A DNA stretch of 23,824 bases from CAYXUW01 sp964468375 (GCA_964468375.1 CAYXUW010000015.1:1-23824); one strand, 5' to 3'; counted from the first letter of the stretch, positions 1-8,864 are shown. Made by a program: numbers and translations. Notes: generated from the letters alone by a model not told the origin.

Positions 1-281
1 TTATACGCGACATTTAGCTCGCCGTCTGCGAACCAGGTATGCTCGATTTTGCGGCTTTTCGTGTCCCAGGTGTACTTGAGCGATTTGGTCGGCTCCTTGA
101 ACCAGGTTAAGCTTTTGGCCTGCTCGAGCCAGAAGGCGTCGGGATCGTTAATAGACTGCTCCCACATTTTCTGGTACTGCTGCTGGCTGGTTACATAGGC
201 GCTTTTTTGGATGTTCTCCGGCGGCGGGAACGTCCGTTTTTCGACCATAAGAGAATGGATAGCTTTTTGTTTTTCTGCCAT
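1..281 (-). CDS. acsA: Acetyl-CoA synthetase, N-terminal part (cut by window edge)
   Basis: Only the first 93 codons are present; the gene runs off the left edge. The reading begins MAEKQKAIHSLMVEKRTFPP and continues with text resembling the N-terminal cap of AMP-forming acetate:CoA ligases (SQQQYQKMWEQS, then DPDAFWLEQA, then LTWFKEP and TWFADGELNV). These enzymes make acetyl-CoA from acetate, ATP and CoA through acetyl-AMP in the cytoplasm. The catalytic AMP-binding motifs and the regulatory acetylation lysine lie outside the window, so activity cannot be judged. The ATG at 281 has a GAGGA ribosome-binding sequence 9 nt upstream. A good promoter lies at 353-381. The gene is divergent from the barrel protein at 501. 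Confidence 0.85.
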   Translation of the reverse strand, partial: MAEKQKAIHSLMVEKRTFPPPENIQKSAYVTSQQQYQKMWEQSINDPDAFWLEQAKSLTWFKEPTKSLKYTWDTKSRKIEHTWFADGELNVAY

Positions 282-352
282 AATACTATTCCTCACAACC
301 CAGAATTAACATAACTTTTCATTCAGCCTTTGCTTACATACTAAAACTAAGC

Positions 353-381
353 ATACTATCCGAATTGACGAAGTATGTCAA
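353..381 (-). promoter_or_regulatory. Sigma70-type promoter for the acetyl-CoA synthetase gene
   Basis: On the minus strand, TTGACA (376-381) and TAGTAT (353-358) are separated by exactly 17 nt. Predicted start is near 346, giving a 5' leader of about 65 nt. Confidence 0.6.
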
Positions 382-382
382 T
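364..382. promoter_or_regulatory. Inverted repeat overlapping divergent promoters (possible operator)
   Basis: ATTGAC (364-369) and GTCAAT (377-382) form a perfect 6-bp inverted repeat with a 7-nt spacer. One half overlaps the -35 box of the acetyl-CoA synthetase promoter; the other overlaps a weaker rightward match (TTGACG, 17 nt, TAATTT, 365-393) that could serve the gene at 501. The two -35 boxes alone could create such symmetry, so a regulator site is only a possibility. Confidence 0.3.
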
Positions 383-500
383 CAACTTAATTTCTATTTT
401 TTTTGCTTGATTCGTGTTTGTTTGTAAGTAAACTCATTGTCTATTCGGTTGGTTTTATGGGGGATTAGGCCTAATGGTGTGTTTTTTGAAAGGGAAAGTT

Positions 501-1265
501 ATGAAAAGGATTTTATTGGCCGCTATTATGGTACTGTTAAGCATAGGTTCTTTGAATGCAATGGGAGATGAAAAGAAGCTTGGTATTACTTTTGAACGGC
601 AATATCACAGCATGTGGCTCAGTAAAGGCGCTCGGGGATATGGCCAGCATGGTGCACTTTTTGAGACCATCGACCTTGATTTCTACGGCAGCGGTTTTGG
701 TGTAAAAACCACTCACCGCAGTGCTATCGGAAGCGGGTACGTTGACAAAGAAAGGTTTGATTTCAGACCGTATTACAAGAACCAGCTCTTCGGAGGCGAG
801 TCTTATGCTATGAATTACAATATAAGCGTCGGATATGAATATTACCCCGGTCTGGGTCGTAAGAAAGCTTTTACTTCCTTTGAGTGGATATACGCGTTTA
901 ACTGGCCCAATGTTATGCAGAACGGTATCGTGCCGTATTACATTATACATTACGAATATCCTGCCTATCATGGCCAACGTGTCAACTATACCGGCTGGGT
1001 CCATCGTTTCGGTTTCGGTCGTGATATCGATGTAACTGAACTTCCGAAACCGCTTCATTTCTCTACGGAAATAGCATACACAGACGGACTTGGCGGTGCG
1101 GACCGCGACTGGTCATATTATAATCTTGGTTTTTCAACAACATTCGATGTTATTAAAAATCTTACGTTTACTCCCGGGGTTTATTATCAGAGAACAATCG
1201 ATGAATCAGTCAACCCGAATAAAAACGTATTTTATTGTATATTGAGTATGAAGTATAGGTTCTAA
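501..1265 (+). CDS. Secreted protein, predicted outer-membrane beta-barrel
   Basis: The 254-residue product starts with a Sec signal peptide: MKRI, a hydrophobic run LLAAIMVLLSIG, and a plausible cleavage after SLNA (about residue 20). The rest alternates aromatic and polar residues in Tyr/Gly-rich strands and ends in KYRF. A C-terminal Phe after alternating hydrophobics is the usual signal of Bam-assembled outer-membrane proteins. An upstream in-frame ATG at 474 would bury the signal peptide behind nine residues. The ATG at 501 has a purine-rich AAAGGGA sequence 5 nt upstream, so it is preferred. I do not recognise a specific family or substrate. The gene converges on the tRNA at 1284. Confidence 0.7.
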   Translation: MKRILLAAIMVLLSIGSLNAMGDEKKLGITFERQYHSMWLSKGARGYGQHGALFETIDLDFYGSGFGVKTTHRSAIGSGYVDKERFDFRPYYKNQLFGGESYAMNYNISVGYEYYPGLGRKKAFTSFEWIYAFNWPNVMQNGIVPYYIIHYEYPAYHGQRVNYTGWVHRFGFGRDIDVTELPKPLHFSTEIAYTDGLGGADRDWSYYNLGFSTTFDVIKNLTFTPGVYYQRTIDESVNPNKNVFYCILSMKYRF

Positions 1266-1283
1266 AGCGGTGTGGTGTTTTAA

Positions 1284-1357
<74 letters not shown>

Positions 1358-1449
1358 TATAGTTTCCATTTAATGTTACAATCTGTAACCGGCCATTTCA
1401 AGGAAATTAAAACCGGCCGATCTTAATTTAACCAAGTAAGAAAGATATT

Positions 1450-1929
1450 GTGGCTAAAAAAGGCAAATACATTTACGACTGGCCGAGGCCGATGTTTGCG
1501 GCCGACATTGCTTTGTTCAGTTTTTTTGCAGGCAAAGCTAAACTGCTGCTTATAGAGAGGAAAAACGAGCCGTTCAAAGGACAATGGGCCTTGCCGGGGG
1601 GATTCGTTGATATCGAAGAGGAGGTTGAGGATGCCGCGGCCAGAGAGCTGCAGGAGGAAACGGGACTGACGGCAGTGCCGCTGGAACAGATGCACACCTT
1701 TAGCGGTGTTGGCCGAGACCCGAGAGGCAGGGTAATTACGGTATTATTTATGGGTGTTTTGACGGAGGGGCAGAATAAGTTAAAGGCAGGTGATGATGCT
1801 GCGAAGGCGCGCTGGTTCGATATAGAAAAGCTGCCGAAGGATTTGGCGTTCGACCATAAGGAAGTAACAAGGTTTGCAATAGAGAAGTTAAAAAGAAGAA
1901 AGATATATCGGCTAATGACCGTTAAGTGA
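1450..1929 (+). CDS. Nudix hydrolase, ADP-ribose pyrophosphatase-like
   Basis: The 159-residue protein carries a complete Nudix box at residues 51-73: G51, E57, then REL at 65-67 and EETGL at 69-73, matching GX5EX7REUXEEXGU. The Glu residues bind the catalytic metal that cleaves nucleoside-diphosphate-X substrates. Flanking text (WPRP near residue 11, LLIERKNEPFKGQWALPGG before the box, RDPRGR after it) resembles the ADP-ribose pyrophosphatase branch also used as the NrtR sensor domain. No HTH domain follows, so this looks like an enzyme. The start is GTG at 1450, with only a weak purine-rich upstream sequence. Its last 8 bp overlap the 3' end of the convergent amidoligase gene. Exact substrate is uncertain. 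Confidence 0.9.
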   Translation: MAKKGKYIYDWPRPMFAADIALFSFFAGKAKLLLIERKNEPFKGQWALPGGFVDIEEEVEDAAARELQEETGLTAVPLEQMHTFSGVGRDPRGRVITVLFMGVLTEGQNKLKAGDDAAKARWFDIEKLPKDLAFDHKEVTRFAIEKLKRRKIYRLMTVK

Positions 1930-3166
1930 TTTTTTTTAGCTGTGTATTGAACATACGTAACTGTACGTTAATGGCGCTTATCGCCCAATCGATGTAGTGC
2001 AGTTTGTGGGCGGGACGGTGATGTCCCTCGTTCATTAGGCCGTTCCGGACGGCATTTAAGAATTTACTTATTGTTTGCGAGCTGATTTTCTTTGGAGCGG
2101 CGGCCCATTTTTTCAAATCTTCATATTGTTGTCGTAGTTTTTTGCTGCTTTTGAGCTGCTCTGCAGTTAAATAATCCGCCGGGTTATAAGACAGTTGGAG
2201 GCCTTTAAGGCATAGGATTAGCGGTTCATAATTGGCTCTCCTGTCCAGGCGGATGAATTTATACTGTTGTATGTATGTAGTTGCCTGTGTCGGGGTCTTA
2301 TCCGCAATTCCGCCACTACCCATGTACCATCTGCGCTTACTGGTTCTGGTAAAGACAAGCTCTTCTTCATATTCATGCTGTGTTATCTCATCTTGTCCCA
2401 TTCTTGAAACCCACAGTCTGTTGGCATCTTTTTGCTCGGAGCCGCCGCCGAGAGCGAGCAGACATTTGACAAAATCCAAAGGCAGAATTTTCTGATTGTC
2501 GATTTGATGTCTTCGGAGTTGGAAGGACAAATGCAGGCTGTGCGGCTGAATGTCGTAGAAGTTGGTAATCTCATGTATTAGCTGATTAAGGAGCCAGGGG
2601 TCTGCAGTTGCCGGTCGCGATAGTTCTCCGGCAATGTTTAGTCTGCCCGGCGCCAGTTCCAAAAAGCCGGACCGGCGTGCCTGGTCGGTCGAGCCGGTGT
2701 GGTCATCGATATATCCACCGAGTTTCCAGGACAGAACATCCAGAAAAAAGTCATTGAAATACTTGAAGCCGTCATATGTTTGGTCGGAAGCATTTCTAAT
2801 ACTTCTTTGCGGTTCAACCGCTGCGGGGCCGAGGTTGCTCAGCTCTATTTCGGCTCCGAGCGGAACAAGGCCTGGCTGGGAGTTTGAACGAATATTATCC
2901 AGGTGTGTTCGGACAACACGACGGTAGAAAAGACTTTTTGCCGCGCCGACAGCATATTTGACGTAATCAACGAGATCGTATTTGTCATAAGGCATCGTTT
3001 CGAGACATTTTTCAATGATTAAATCAACGGTGGGGTTGTTGGCATTCATCATTTGCAGGGCTACAAGCAAACTGACAGACCGTTTGAAGTATCTTTCTGA
3101 CGTGCGCATATGCTCAAGTTCAAAACGGTATTGGGTTTGAATTCTTTCATCGAGCTGATTAAGCAT
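1922..3166 (-). CDS. Predicted amidoligase with glutamine-synthetase/GCS-like fold
   Basis: The product is 414 residues from ATG 3166. A TTG at 3184 is also in frame, but it lacks a ribosome-binding sequence and overlaps the upstream gene; ATG 3166 lies 8 nt after that gene's stop. Residues 104-109 read GAEIEL, the E-x-E metal-binding strand of amidoligases. FLELAPG (about 170), GELSRP (about 180) and HSLHLSF (209-215) match the order of the later Glu, Ser-Pro-Pro and His motifs of the putative amidoligase family PF12224. Such enzymes are predicted to join a carboxylate to an amine using ATP. The family is known to neighbour AIG2 cyclotransferases, and the gene just upstream is exactly that. 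The N-terminal 100 residues are helical and unrecognised. Family assignment is from motifs by eye; the substrate is unknown. Confidence 0.6.
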   Translation of the reverse strand: MLNQLDERIQTQYRFELEHMRTSERYFKRSVSLLVALQMMNANNPTVDLIIEKCLETMPYDKYDLVDYVKYAVGAAKSLFYRRVVRTHLDNIRSNSQPGLVPLGAEIELSNLGPAAVEPQRSIRNASDQTYDGFKYFNDFFLDVLSWKLGGYIDDHTGSTDQARRSGFLELAPGRLNIAGELSRPATADPWLLNQLIHEITNFYDIQPHSLHLSFQLRRHQIDNQKILPLDFVKCLLALGGGSEQKDANRLWVSRMGQDEITQHEYEEELVFTRTSKRRWYMGSGGIADKTPTQATTYIQQYKFIRLDRRANYEPLILCLKGLQLSYNPADYLTAEQLKSSKKLRQQYEDLKKWAAAPKKISSQTISKFLNAVRNGLMNEGHHRPAHKLHYIDWAISAINVQLRMFNTQLKKIT

Positions 3167-3174
3167 GACCTGCT

Positions 3175-3855
3175 TTATGACCAAGGCCAGGAATTTTTAG
3201 TGAATGGCTTTGCCTGTGGGTCGTCGTATAGATGTTTTATGCTTGGCTGAGGACGGTCAAGCTCGTGTTCGAGGAAGTAATCACTTACGGCATCTGCGTG
3301 ATAGTGGCTTATGACCAAATCGCGCTCGGTGGTTGCGAGCAGCTCTCTGCGGGCGATGCGTTCCAGTTCGGCATCGGCGCTTTGTTCGCCGGGACGAGTG
3401 TGCTTTTTGATAAATGCTTCGATTCGTTTTCTGAGCCAAAGTTCGTGTATCAAATTGACGTGGAACCTGTCACCGAAATGCTTTTCCATTGATTCGTGAC
3501 TCACTAAATATGCATTGGCCCTGACGGGGCCCTGTCCGGTGTGGACCCTGACGGTTTCTCTTTCATAGCGTTTTCCTTCGTATTTGTCGATTTCCGTCAT
3601 TGCCCAGCCGGGGATATCGTAAATTACGAGTCCCTCGATTTTTGAAGATGGAGCTGCAATGGCATAAAAATAAACGTCGTCAGGGCTTACTTTTCTGTAG
3701 TGCGGCAGAAACGCCGGTTCGGCAAAAAGAGTTTTTTCGTTAGCTTTGGAGGATTTTCGGGTGAAACTTAGGCCGCTGACAGATTGAAAAATTTTTCGGT
3801 CACGCAGCGAGCCGTAGATGAATAAATTGAACTTCTCGTCGTTCAGGCTTTGCAT
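3175..3855 (-). CDS. Gamma-glutamylcyclotransferase (AIG2-like) domain protein
   Basis: The 226-residue protein opens with NLFIYGSLRDR, and YGSLR at residues 14-18 is the substrate-binding loop of gamma-glutamylcyclotransferase folds. IEGLVIYD (73-80) is the conserved G-x-x-[YF] strand, and DKYEGKRYERE (90-100) supplies the expected catalytic Glu (E93). These enzymes release 5-oxoproline from gamma-glutamyl amines or peptides. About 110 further residues are helical, charged and unrecognised, making it longer than a minimal AIG2 protein. It lies between the GT2 gene (7-nt gap) and the amidoligase gene. The pairing suggests it trims or recycles the bond the amidoligase makes. The ATG at 3855 has GGAG 12 nt upstream, a rather long spacing. 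Confidence 0.8.
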   Translation of the reverse strand: MQSLNDEKFNLFIYGSLRDRKIFQSVSGLSFTRKSSKANEKTLFAEPAFLPHYRKVSPDDVYFYAIAAPSSKIEGLVIYDIPGWAMTEIDKYEGKRYERETVRVHTGQGPVRANAYLVSHESMEKHFGDRFHVNLIHELWLRKRIEAFIKKHTRPGEQSADAELERIARRELLATTERDLVISHYHADAVSDYFLEHELDRPQPSIKHLYDDPQAKPFTKNSWPWS

Positions 3856-3862
3856 TGCGTTA

Positions 3863-4633
3863 TCAATCTCCGCTTAGAATTTTGCTGCGCAGCTTGAACA
3901 GCTCTTTGAACGCGCGAAGAATCACCTTTAGATTTGCACCGCTTTGTGTGCCGGCCGTTCGCGGATAATGGTGTACACCTTTTTGAGTAATAGAATAGCC
4001 TTTGCGGGTTGCACGAGCTAAAATTTCAGTGTCAATCAGGGCTCCTGTGCTTGATAATTTAATGTCGTCAAAGATATTTCTTTTGAATAGTTTGAAGGCG
4101 CAGTCAATATCGCGAATTTTCATACCAAACAGCAGGCATACCAGCTTTGTCCAGCACCAGCCGTTGATTTTTCGTATAAGAGGGTCACGGCGGTTCAATC
4201 GATAACAGCTGACGATATCATATTTTTTCGTCAGCGTCAGCAGGGGCGGCATTTCGCTTATGTCGAACTGGCCGTCGCCGTCGGTATAAAAAACAAGCTT
4301 TTTGGCGGCTGCTTTGAATCCGGACTGCAATGCTGCTCCGTAGCCGAGATTTGTCGGGTGGTGCACCGCTTTTATCCGGTTGTCCCGTCGGCAAATTTCA
4401 TCTGCGAGTTGTCCTGTGGTGTCAGAGCTGCCGTCGTTAACGATGATTATCTCGAAGTCGGCATTAAGTTTCTTCAGAACGGCCAGTGCCTTTTCCACCG
4501 TGCGCTCGACGTTATCTTGTTCGTTATAACAGGGGAAAAATATACTGATGGAAACCGGAGGTGTTTTCGGTTTGGATGCGCTTGGTTTGGAGTTTGATTC
4601 GACAAACTTTTCGGGCAGCTTGCTCTCTGTCAA
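3863..4633 (-). CDS. Family 2 glycosyltransferase, dolichol/polyprenyl-phosphate type
   Basis: The 256-residue protein has a GT-A fold with the usual markers: FFPCYNEQDNVERTV (residues 33-47), IIIVNDGSSDTT (63-74), NLGYGAALQSGF and the metal-binding DGDGQFD. IDCAFKLFKR is typical of the DPM1/polyprenyl-phosphate sugar transferases. The likely reaction moves a sugar from a nucleotide donor onto a lipid phosphate at the cytoplasmic face. No C-terminal membrane helices are present, unlike ArnC or GtrB. The start is TTG at 4633, decided by a strong AGAGGTGG ribosome-binding sequence 7 nt upstream that lies in the last codons of the preceding gene (3-nt gap). The charged product may supply the neighbouring membrane protein; that is inference. 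Confidence 0.85.
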   Translation of the reverse strand: MTESKLPEKFVESNSKPSASKPKTPPVSISIFFPCYNEQDNVERTVEKALAVLKKLNADFEIIIVNDGSSDTTGQLADEICRRDNRIKAVHHPTNLGYGAALQSGFKAAAKKLVFYTDGDGQFDISEMPPLLTLTKKYDIVSCYRLNRRDPLIRKINGWCWTKLVCLLFGMKIRDIDCAFKLFKRNIFDDIKLSSTGALIDTEILARATRKGYSITQKGVHHYPRTAGTQSGANLKVILRAFKELFKLRSKILSGD

Positions 4634-4636
4634 GGG

Positions 4637-7579
4637 TTACCACCTCTTCTTTCCGCGCAGTGGTTCCTGTTCGTTATTATATTCATTTATCTTAGCCCTG
4701 TAATACTGTGCGAGTTCCCTGTTTCCTTGTTTTTCAGCTTCTTTCCTTAGATAGTTGCATGCCAGTAGCGAAGCCCAGACTCTGTTGAAATAACCGTCCT
4801 GTTTTGAATAAAGCTCCTTGTTTTCTGTGAACTCGTCGAAGTAGTTTTTACAAGTATCAGTTATAACAGGTTTTAGTTTGGCGTATCCCGCATAAGATAA
4901 AATCAGCAGCATTGATTCTCGTGAGGGGTTTAATTTGAGAGCTTTGATAGCGAAATCAAGGCCTTGTTTTTTGGAGGTTTCGCCCTTGCCGAAGAATAGT
5001 ATATTATGGGAAATGATAAGATTTTTAGTGAATTCATTTGGGTAAAGTGTTTTCCCGTTGAATATGCCCTCGAAAAGCTCCCTGCCTTGAGGACTTTTTG
5101 TATCGACGAAGAGTCTTTGCTTATTATTATAAAAAGCCACCGCCCAGTTGGGGTGATGGTCGAGTCCCTTTATAAAAGGCCCTTCGAATACTGCCGGGTC
5201 GGTCTTCGGTATTAGCACTACCCAGACATCGTGTTTTTTCAATTGTTCATTTACCCATTTGCCGACTTCGACATAATTGGGAGTGGTTTTTCTTATCTGA
5301 GCACTTCGGACGGCCGGTCCTCCGGACATAATATTAGCCCAGGTATAGTAAACTGACGGCTCATAGGCGGCCTGTGCTCTGCCGTCCATAAATAATTGCA
5401 GGGGGGTTCGGCCGGTATTGGGGTCGGGCTCCTGACCCCACGCAATAAAACCGCCCTCCGTCCAGTAATTGAACATTTTTCCTTTTAATTTGTTATCCCT
5501 TATAAACTGACAGGCATAGAACGGCTTGACATGCGAGGCCGTCATCCTCATAAAGATGGAATTTAATTTCGGGTCGGCGGGCCAGAAGTCGAGATAAACA
5601 TGTTTAAATTGCAATCCCCAACATATACCTAAGGCCGCAACTGCAACAGTAGCGGCGGAGATAAAAAATAATTGCAGTTTATACGGCATCGGGCTGACGG
5701 AGAATGAGCCCTGTTTGTAGAAATTGTGCGTAGCCGAGATTGTGCGTGTCATCTGGTCGATGAACATTGCTACAACCGGGCAGGCGGCAATAGCCGCTAT
5801 CGGTATAAATCTTCGGGAACGATAAGCCATATAAATAGTTAGACCGGCAATTGCCATCAGCGATAAATCAATCTTAGGCAATTCGTATTGGCTGGACTGG
5901 GAAATTTCGCGAATTTTGTCCGATAGCCGCCCGAATAATTTTTGTATATAAGGAAGTACTAACCATAGAATAATCGAGCCGATGTTTATGACATAAATGG
6001 CACCGAACAAATGCTTATAGCCCATGTCGAGGTTGCGTTCATAAATGGGCTTCCAGGGTCGACGCAGTTCTAAGAGCTGCGTCATCGCATTAGACACAGG
6101 CATTTCGAGTTTGAACGGGTTGAAGATAACGGTCATTAATATAAGTGAAACAACAGCCGTCAGAGCGACAAAGATAATATTTTTGTGTTTGAATTTGATG
6201 TTTTTCGACAGCAGCGAGACGATGATGTGAAGTATGACGTAAGCCGGCACTAAGCAGAATGGATAAATATATCTGCCGGAATAACCGTTATGGGCGTCAC
6301 CCGACCATACGGCCAGCAACGTCAAGCCGATTGCCAGATATATGAAATACACGCTTTTGTAAATACTAAGTAGCAGGATACTGGCAAAAGCCGCACACAA
6401 GATAAAATCCACGCTGTTGGCTTTAACCAAGGAAAAAGAAATAAATGTGACCCAGCATATAAGTATGGCGGCTGCCCAGCCGAATATTTTTGACAGGACT
6501 TCGAAAAGTTTCTCCTGTGCCTTGAGCTCGTCCTTCGGCGCTTTCAGCAGTTTGGGTTTGAAGAAACGGCTAAGGAGCCAAAAAAGAGTCAATCCGATAC
6601 TGAGAATAAAAAGAACTAAAAACGGGAATCCCGACCCCACTGGGTTAGTCCATTCGAAACCGGGATGCCATTCGTTTACGCTGCGCCACATCTTGGCGTG
6701 TTTGCTGACGCTGATGAGGAAAGTATGCGTAAGATTGGTAAGGTGAAAAGGATTGAATATAATCGCTGCGACAAGAGCGACAAAGCCGGCGGCAACGGTG
6801 TGATATATCCCCTTCAGACCGATGGAAACAAATCTTTTTTTGGAGATGCTCGTTAGAAGATTCAGCGCCACGAACGGTGCGAGCATTATAAATACGTATA
6901 TATACCCGCCGTGAACGTTGCACCAGAAAACGGTAAGCGGAACGACAAGCCAGATATACAATATATTTCGGTAAGTGACTAAGACGAGTATGAGCAGAAA
7001 GACGGCTGTTAATAGATTCGAAAAACCCGCGGGACGGATATCAAAAAACGTGCGCCCCGTGAACATCGCAAAGCACGCAAAAACTGCCGATAGCGCAGGA
7101 TTAACCCCTAATAATCGAGTGGTATAATAAACACAAATCACGGTCATTATGTAAATTGCGAACTTCCAGTAAACCAGTGTGTTAAATGAAAAATTTTCAG
7201 CATCCGCGAACGGAGACAATGTTGTCAGCCAGTAAAACATAACGTGTGTCAGCCAGTTCTGGTTTACCCACCCGGTAGGATGCCAGTACTTGACTGTTTT
7301 CATTCCGACTTTATCTGTAATCCATTGCGCCCACCCGGGCCATTTTTTTATCTCTTCTTCTGTTGGACCTGCTTTGTGTGAGTTTGCGCTGAACGGTTCT
7401 ACCGTATTGACCCCGTGATTTATAAAATGCCGTCCGCAGGCCATCGCGACCCACGTATCGCCGGCGCCGACCATATGCGTGCTGGCGTGGAGGGCAAAAA
7501 TAAGCATCGCCAGCCAGCCCAGTATCATCGGCCAGCCGGATAAAGCCGGCCGTGTGTTATTATCTATTGACTGAGCCAT
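4637..7579 (-). CDS. Large polytopic membrane protein, GT-C glycosyltransferase-like
   Basis: The 980-residue protein has a first membrane helix near residues 16-34. A loop follows with GDTWVAMACGRHFINHG and NTVEPFS, the acidic first-loop pattern of GT-C mannosyltransferase-like proteins. A dozen or more hydrophobic segments then run to about residue 670. The C-terminal 300 residues are soluble. They include FNYWTEGGFIAWG and LFMDGRAQAAYE, text common at the end of bacterial GT-C-like proteins, and a helical TPR-like tail. GT-C enzymes use lipid-phosphate sugars, which fits the GT2 gene immediately downstream. The ATG at 7579 has GGAG 4 nt upstream and overlaps the aminotransferase stop by 16 bp, so it is probably translationally coupled. 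Acceptor and sugar are unknown. Confidence 0.65.
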   Translation of the reverse strand: MAQSIDNNTRPALSGWPMILGWLAMLIFALHASTHMVGAGDTWVAMACGRHFINHGVNTVEPFSANSHKAGPTEEEIKKWPGWAQWITDKVGMKTVKYWHPTGWVNQNWLTHVMFYWLTTLSPFADAENFSFNTLVYWKFAIYIMTVICVYYTTRLLGVNPALSAVFACFAMFTGRTFFDIRPAGFSNLLTAVFLLILVLVTYRNILYIWLVVPLTVFWCNVHGGYIYVFIMLAPFVALNLLTSISKKRFVSIGLKGIYHTVAAGFVALVAAIIFNPFHLTNLTHTFLISVSKHAKMWRSVNEWHPGFEWTNPVGSGFPFLVLFILSIGLTLFWLLSRFFKPKLLKAPKDELKAQEKLFEVLSKIFGWAAAILICWVTFISFSLVKANSVDFILCAAFASILLLSIYKSVYFIYLAIGLTLLAVWSGDAHNGYSGRYIYPFCLVPAYVILHIIVSLLSKNIKFKHKNIIFVALTAVVSLILMTVIFNPFKLEMPVSNAMTQLLELRRPWKPIYERNLDMGYKHLFGAIYVINIGSIILWLVLPYIQKLFGRLSDKIREISQSSQYELPKIDLSLMAIAGLTIYMAYRSRRFIPIAAIAACPVVAMFIDQMTRTISATHNFYKQGSFSVSPMPYKLQLFFISAATVAVAALGICWGLQFKHVYLDFWPADPKLNSIFMRMTASHVKPFYACQFIRDNKLKGKMFNYWTEGGFIAWGQEPDPNTGRTPLQLFMDGRAQAAYEPSVYYTWANIMSGGPAVRSAQIRKTTPNYVEVGKWVNEQLKKHDVWVVLIPKTDPAVFEGPFIKGLDHHPNWAVAFYNNKQRLFVDTKSPQGRELFEGIFNGKTLYPNEFTKNLIISHNILFFGKGETSKKQGLDFAIKALKLNPSRESMLLILSYAGYAKLKPVITDTCKNYFDEFTENKELYSKQDGYFNRVWASLLACNYLRKEAEKQGNRELAQYYRAKINEYNNEQEPLRGKKRW

Positions 7580-8766
7580 TTCTCCAGTCTGTCTAACCCT
7601 TTGGTAATTTGTTCCATCGAACAGGCGAAACTTAAACGTACGTTGGCGTCACAGCCAAACGGCAGGCCCGGAACAACAGCCACGTTGGCCTGCTCCAGAA
7701 GTGCCTTTGCGAAATCCATACTGCCGTTGATTTTCGCACCATTTATAATTCGGCCATAATGGCCTGAAACATCAGGAAAACAGTAAAAAGCCCCCGTAGA
7801 TTCGGGACATTCGACGTCTTTTATGGCGTTTAGCCGCTGCGACATATATTTGCCTCGCCGCTCGAATTCCGCCCTCATCTTTTCTACGATTTCGCCTGCG
7901 GCTGGTTCAGTCAGAGCGGCAGTCGCAGCATACTGGGCGAAAGTTACGGGATTTTGAATCGTGTGAGATTGAAGCCGTCCCATTGCCTTTATAACTTCAA
8001 GCGGCCCTGCAGTGTAGCCCATACGCCAGCCGGTCATTGCAAAAGTTTTGCTGAAGCCGTTTATTGTTAACGTCCTGTTATAGGCATCTTCGCTTAACGA
8101 AGCAAAGCTGACGAATTTGGTTTTGCCATAGACGAGTTTTTCATAAATTTCATCTGAAAGCACCATTATTTGTGTTCCTTTGAGAACTTTCGCGATTGTC
8201 TCAAGCTCTTCGGGTGTATAAGTAAAGCCGCCGGGATTGTTGGGCGAATTGAGCACGAGCATGCGGCTCTTTTTTGTAATGGCCTTTTCCAATTGCTCCG
8301 GCGTAATCTTGTAGCTGTTCTTTTTATTTGTTTGAAGGATTTTTGGAATTGCCCCGGCGAGCTTTATAGTCTCAATATATGTTACCCAATACGGAGCCGG
8401 CAGAATAACCTCATCGCCGGCATCGAGCACCGTCTGCATCGCCTCGTAAACCGAGTGCTTGCCGCCGATATTGACAATGATTTGGTCGGTGGTGTATTTG
8501 AGGCCATTTTCTTTTTGGAGTTTCTCGGCGATGGCGGTTCTTAGCTCAATTGTCCCTAAAGGATTAGTATATTTGGTTTTGCCTGCTTTAAGCGCCTTTA
8601 TCGCAGATTCATTGATAAAGTCCGGCGTATCGAAATCCGGCTCACCCGCGCCGAAACCGACTACGTCCACGCCTTTGGCCTGCAATTCCTTTGCCAGCGA
8701 AGTAACGGCTATAGTTGCCGAAGGCGGCACATCCTGGGCTCTTTTACTGATTTTCATTTTGTTCAT
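7564..8766 (-). CDS. Class I PLP-dependent aminotransferase, aspartate aminotransferase-like
   Basis: The 400-residue protein matches fold-type I aminotransferases of the Ib/Ig group along its length. Markers are GFGAGEPDFDTP (N-terminal substrate region), the Y-T-N-P-L-G loop, APYWVTY, NSPNNPGG, SDEIYEKLVY, the PLP lysine in NGFSKTFAMTGWRMGY (K240), and the C-terminal Arg in VRLSFACS that binds the alpha-carboxylate. It probably exchanges amino groups between aspartate or a similar amino acid and 2-oxoglutarate. Two starts are possible: ATG 8766, and ATG 8757, which has better spacing from the GAAGG upstream. It is the first gene of the operon and may either be housekeeping or supply the amino acid used downstream. 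Confidence 0.93.
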   Translation of the reverse strand: MNKMKISKRAQDVPPSATIAVTSLAKELQAKGVDVVGFGAGEPDFDTPDFINESAIKALKAGKTKYTNPLGTIELRTAIAEKLQKENGLKYTTDQIIVNIGGKHSVYEAMQTVLDAGDEVILPAPYWVTYIETIKLAGAIPKILQTNKKNSYKITPEQLEKAITKKSRMLVLNSPNNPGGFTYTPEELETIAKVLKGTQIMVLSDEIYEKLVYGKTKFVSFASLSEDAYNRTLTINGFSKTFAMTGWRMGYTAGPLEVIKAMGRLQSHTIQNPVTFAQYAATAALTEPAAGEIVEKMRAEFERRGKYMSQRLNAIKDVECPESTGAFYCFPDVSGHYGRIINGAKINGSMDFAKALLEQANVAVVPGLPFGCDANVRLSFACSMEQITKGLDRLEKWLSQ

Positions 8767-8796
8767 ACCTTCAGTATCGGGTTCTTTTTGCGGATA

Positions 8797-8825
8797 ATGA
8801 TATTTGAAATAAGACGTTAGGTCAA
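8797..8825 (-). promoter_or_regulatory. Promoter of the aminotransferase-amidoligase operon
   Basis: On the minus strand TTGACC (8820-8825) and TATCAT (8797-8802) are 17 nt apart. All five genes down to 1922 overlap or are separated by no more than 8 nt, so this promoter could transcribe the whole set. Confidence 0.6.
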
Positions 8826-8864
8826 GAGGTATGCCGCAAAGCGCTCTTTTTCAATACTTCTCGA

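Noticed and set aside
474..500. Upstream ATG for the barrel protein
   Set aside because: It would place nine residues ahead of a clear signal peptide, and the ATG at 501 has its own ribosome-binding sequence.
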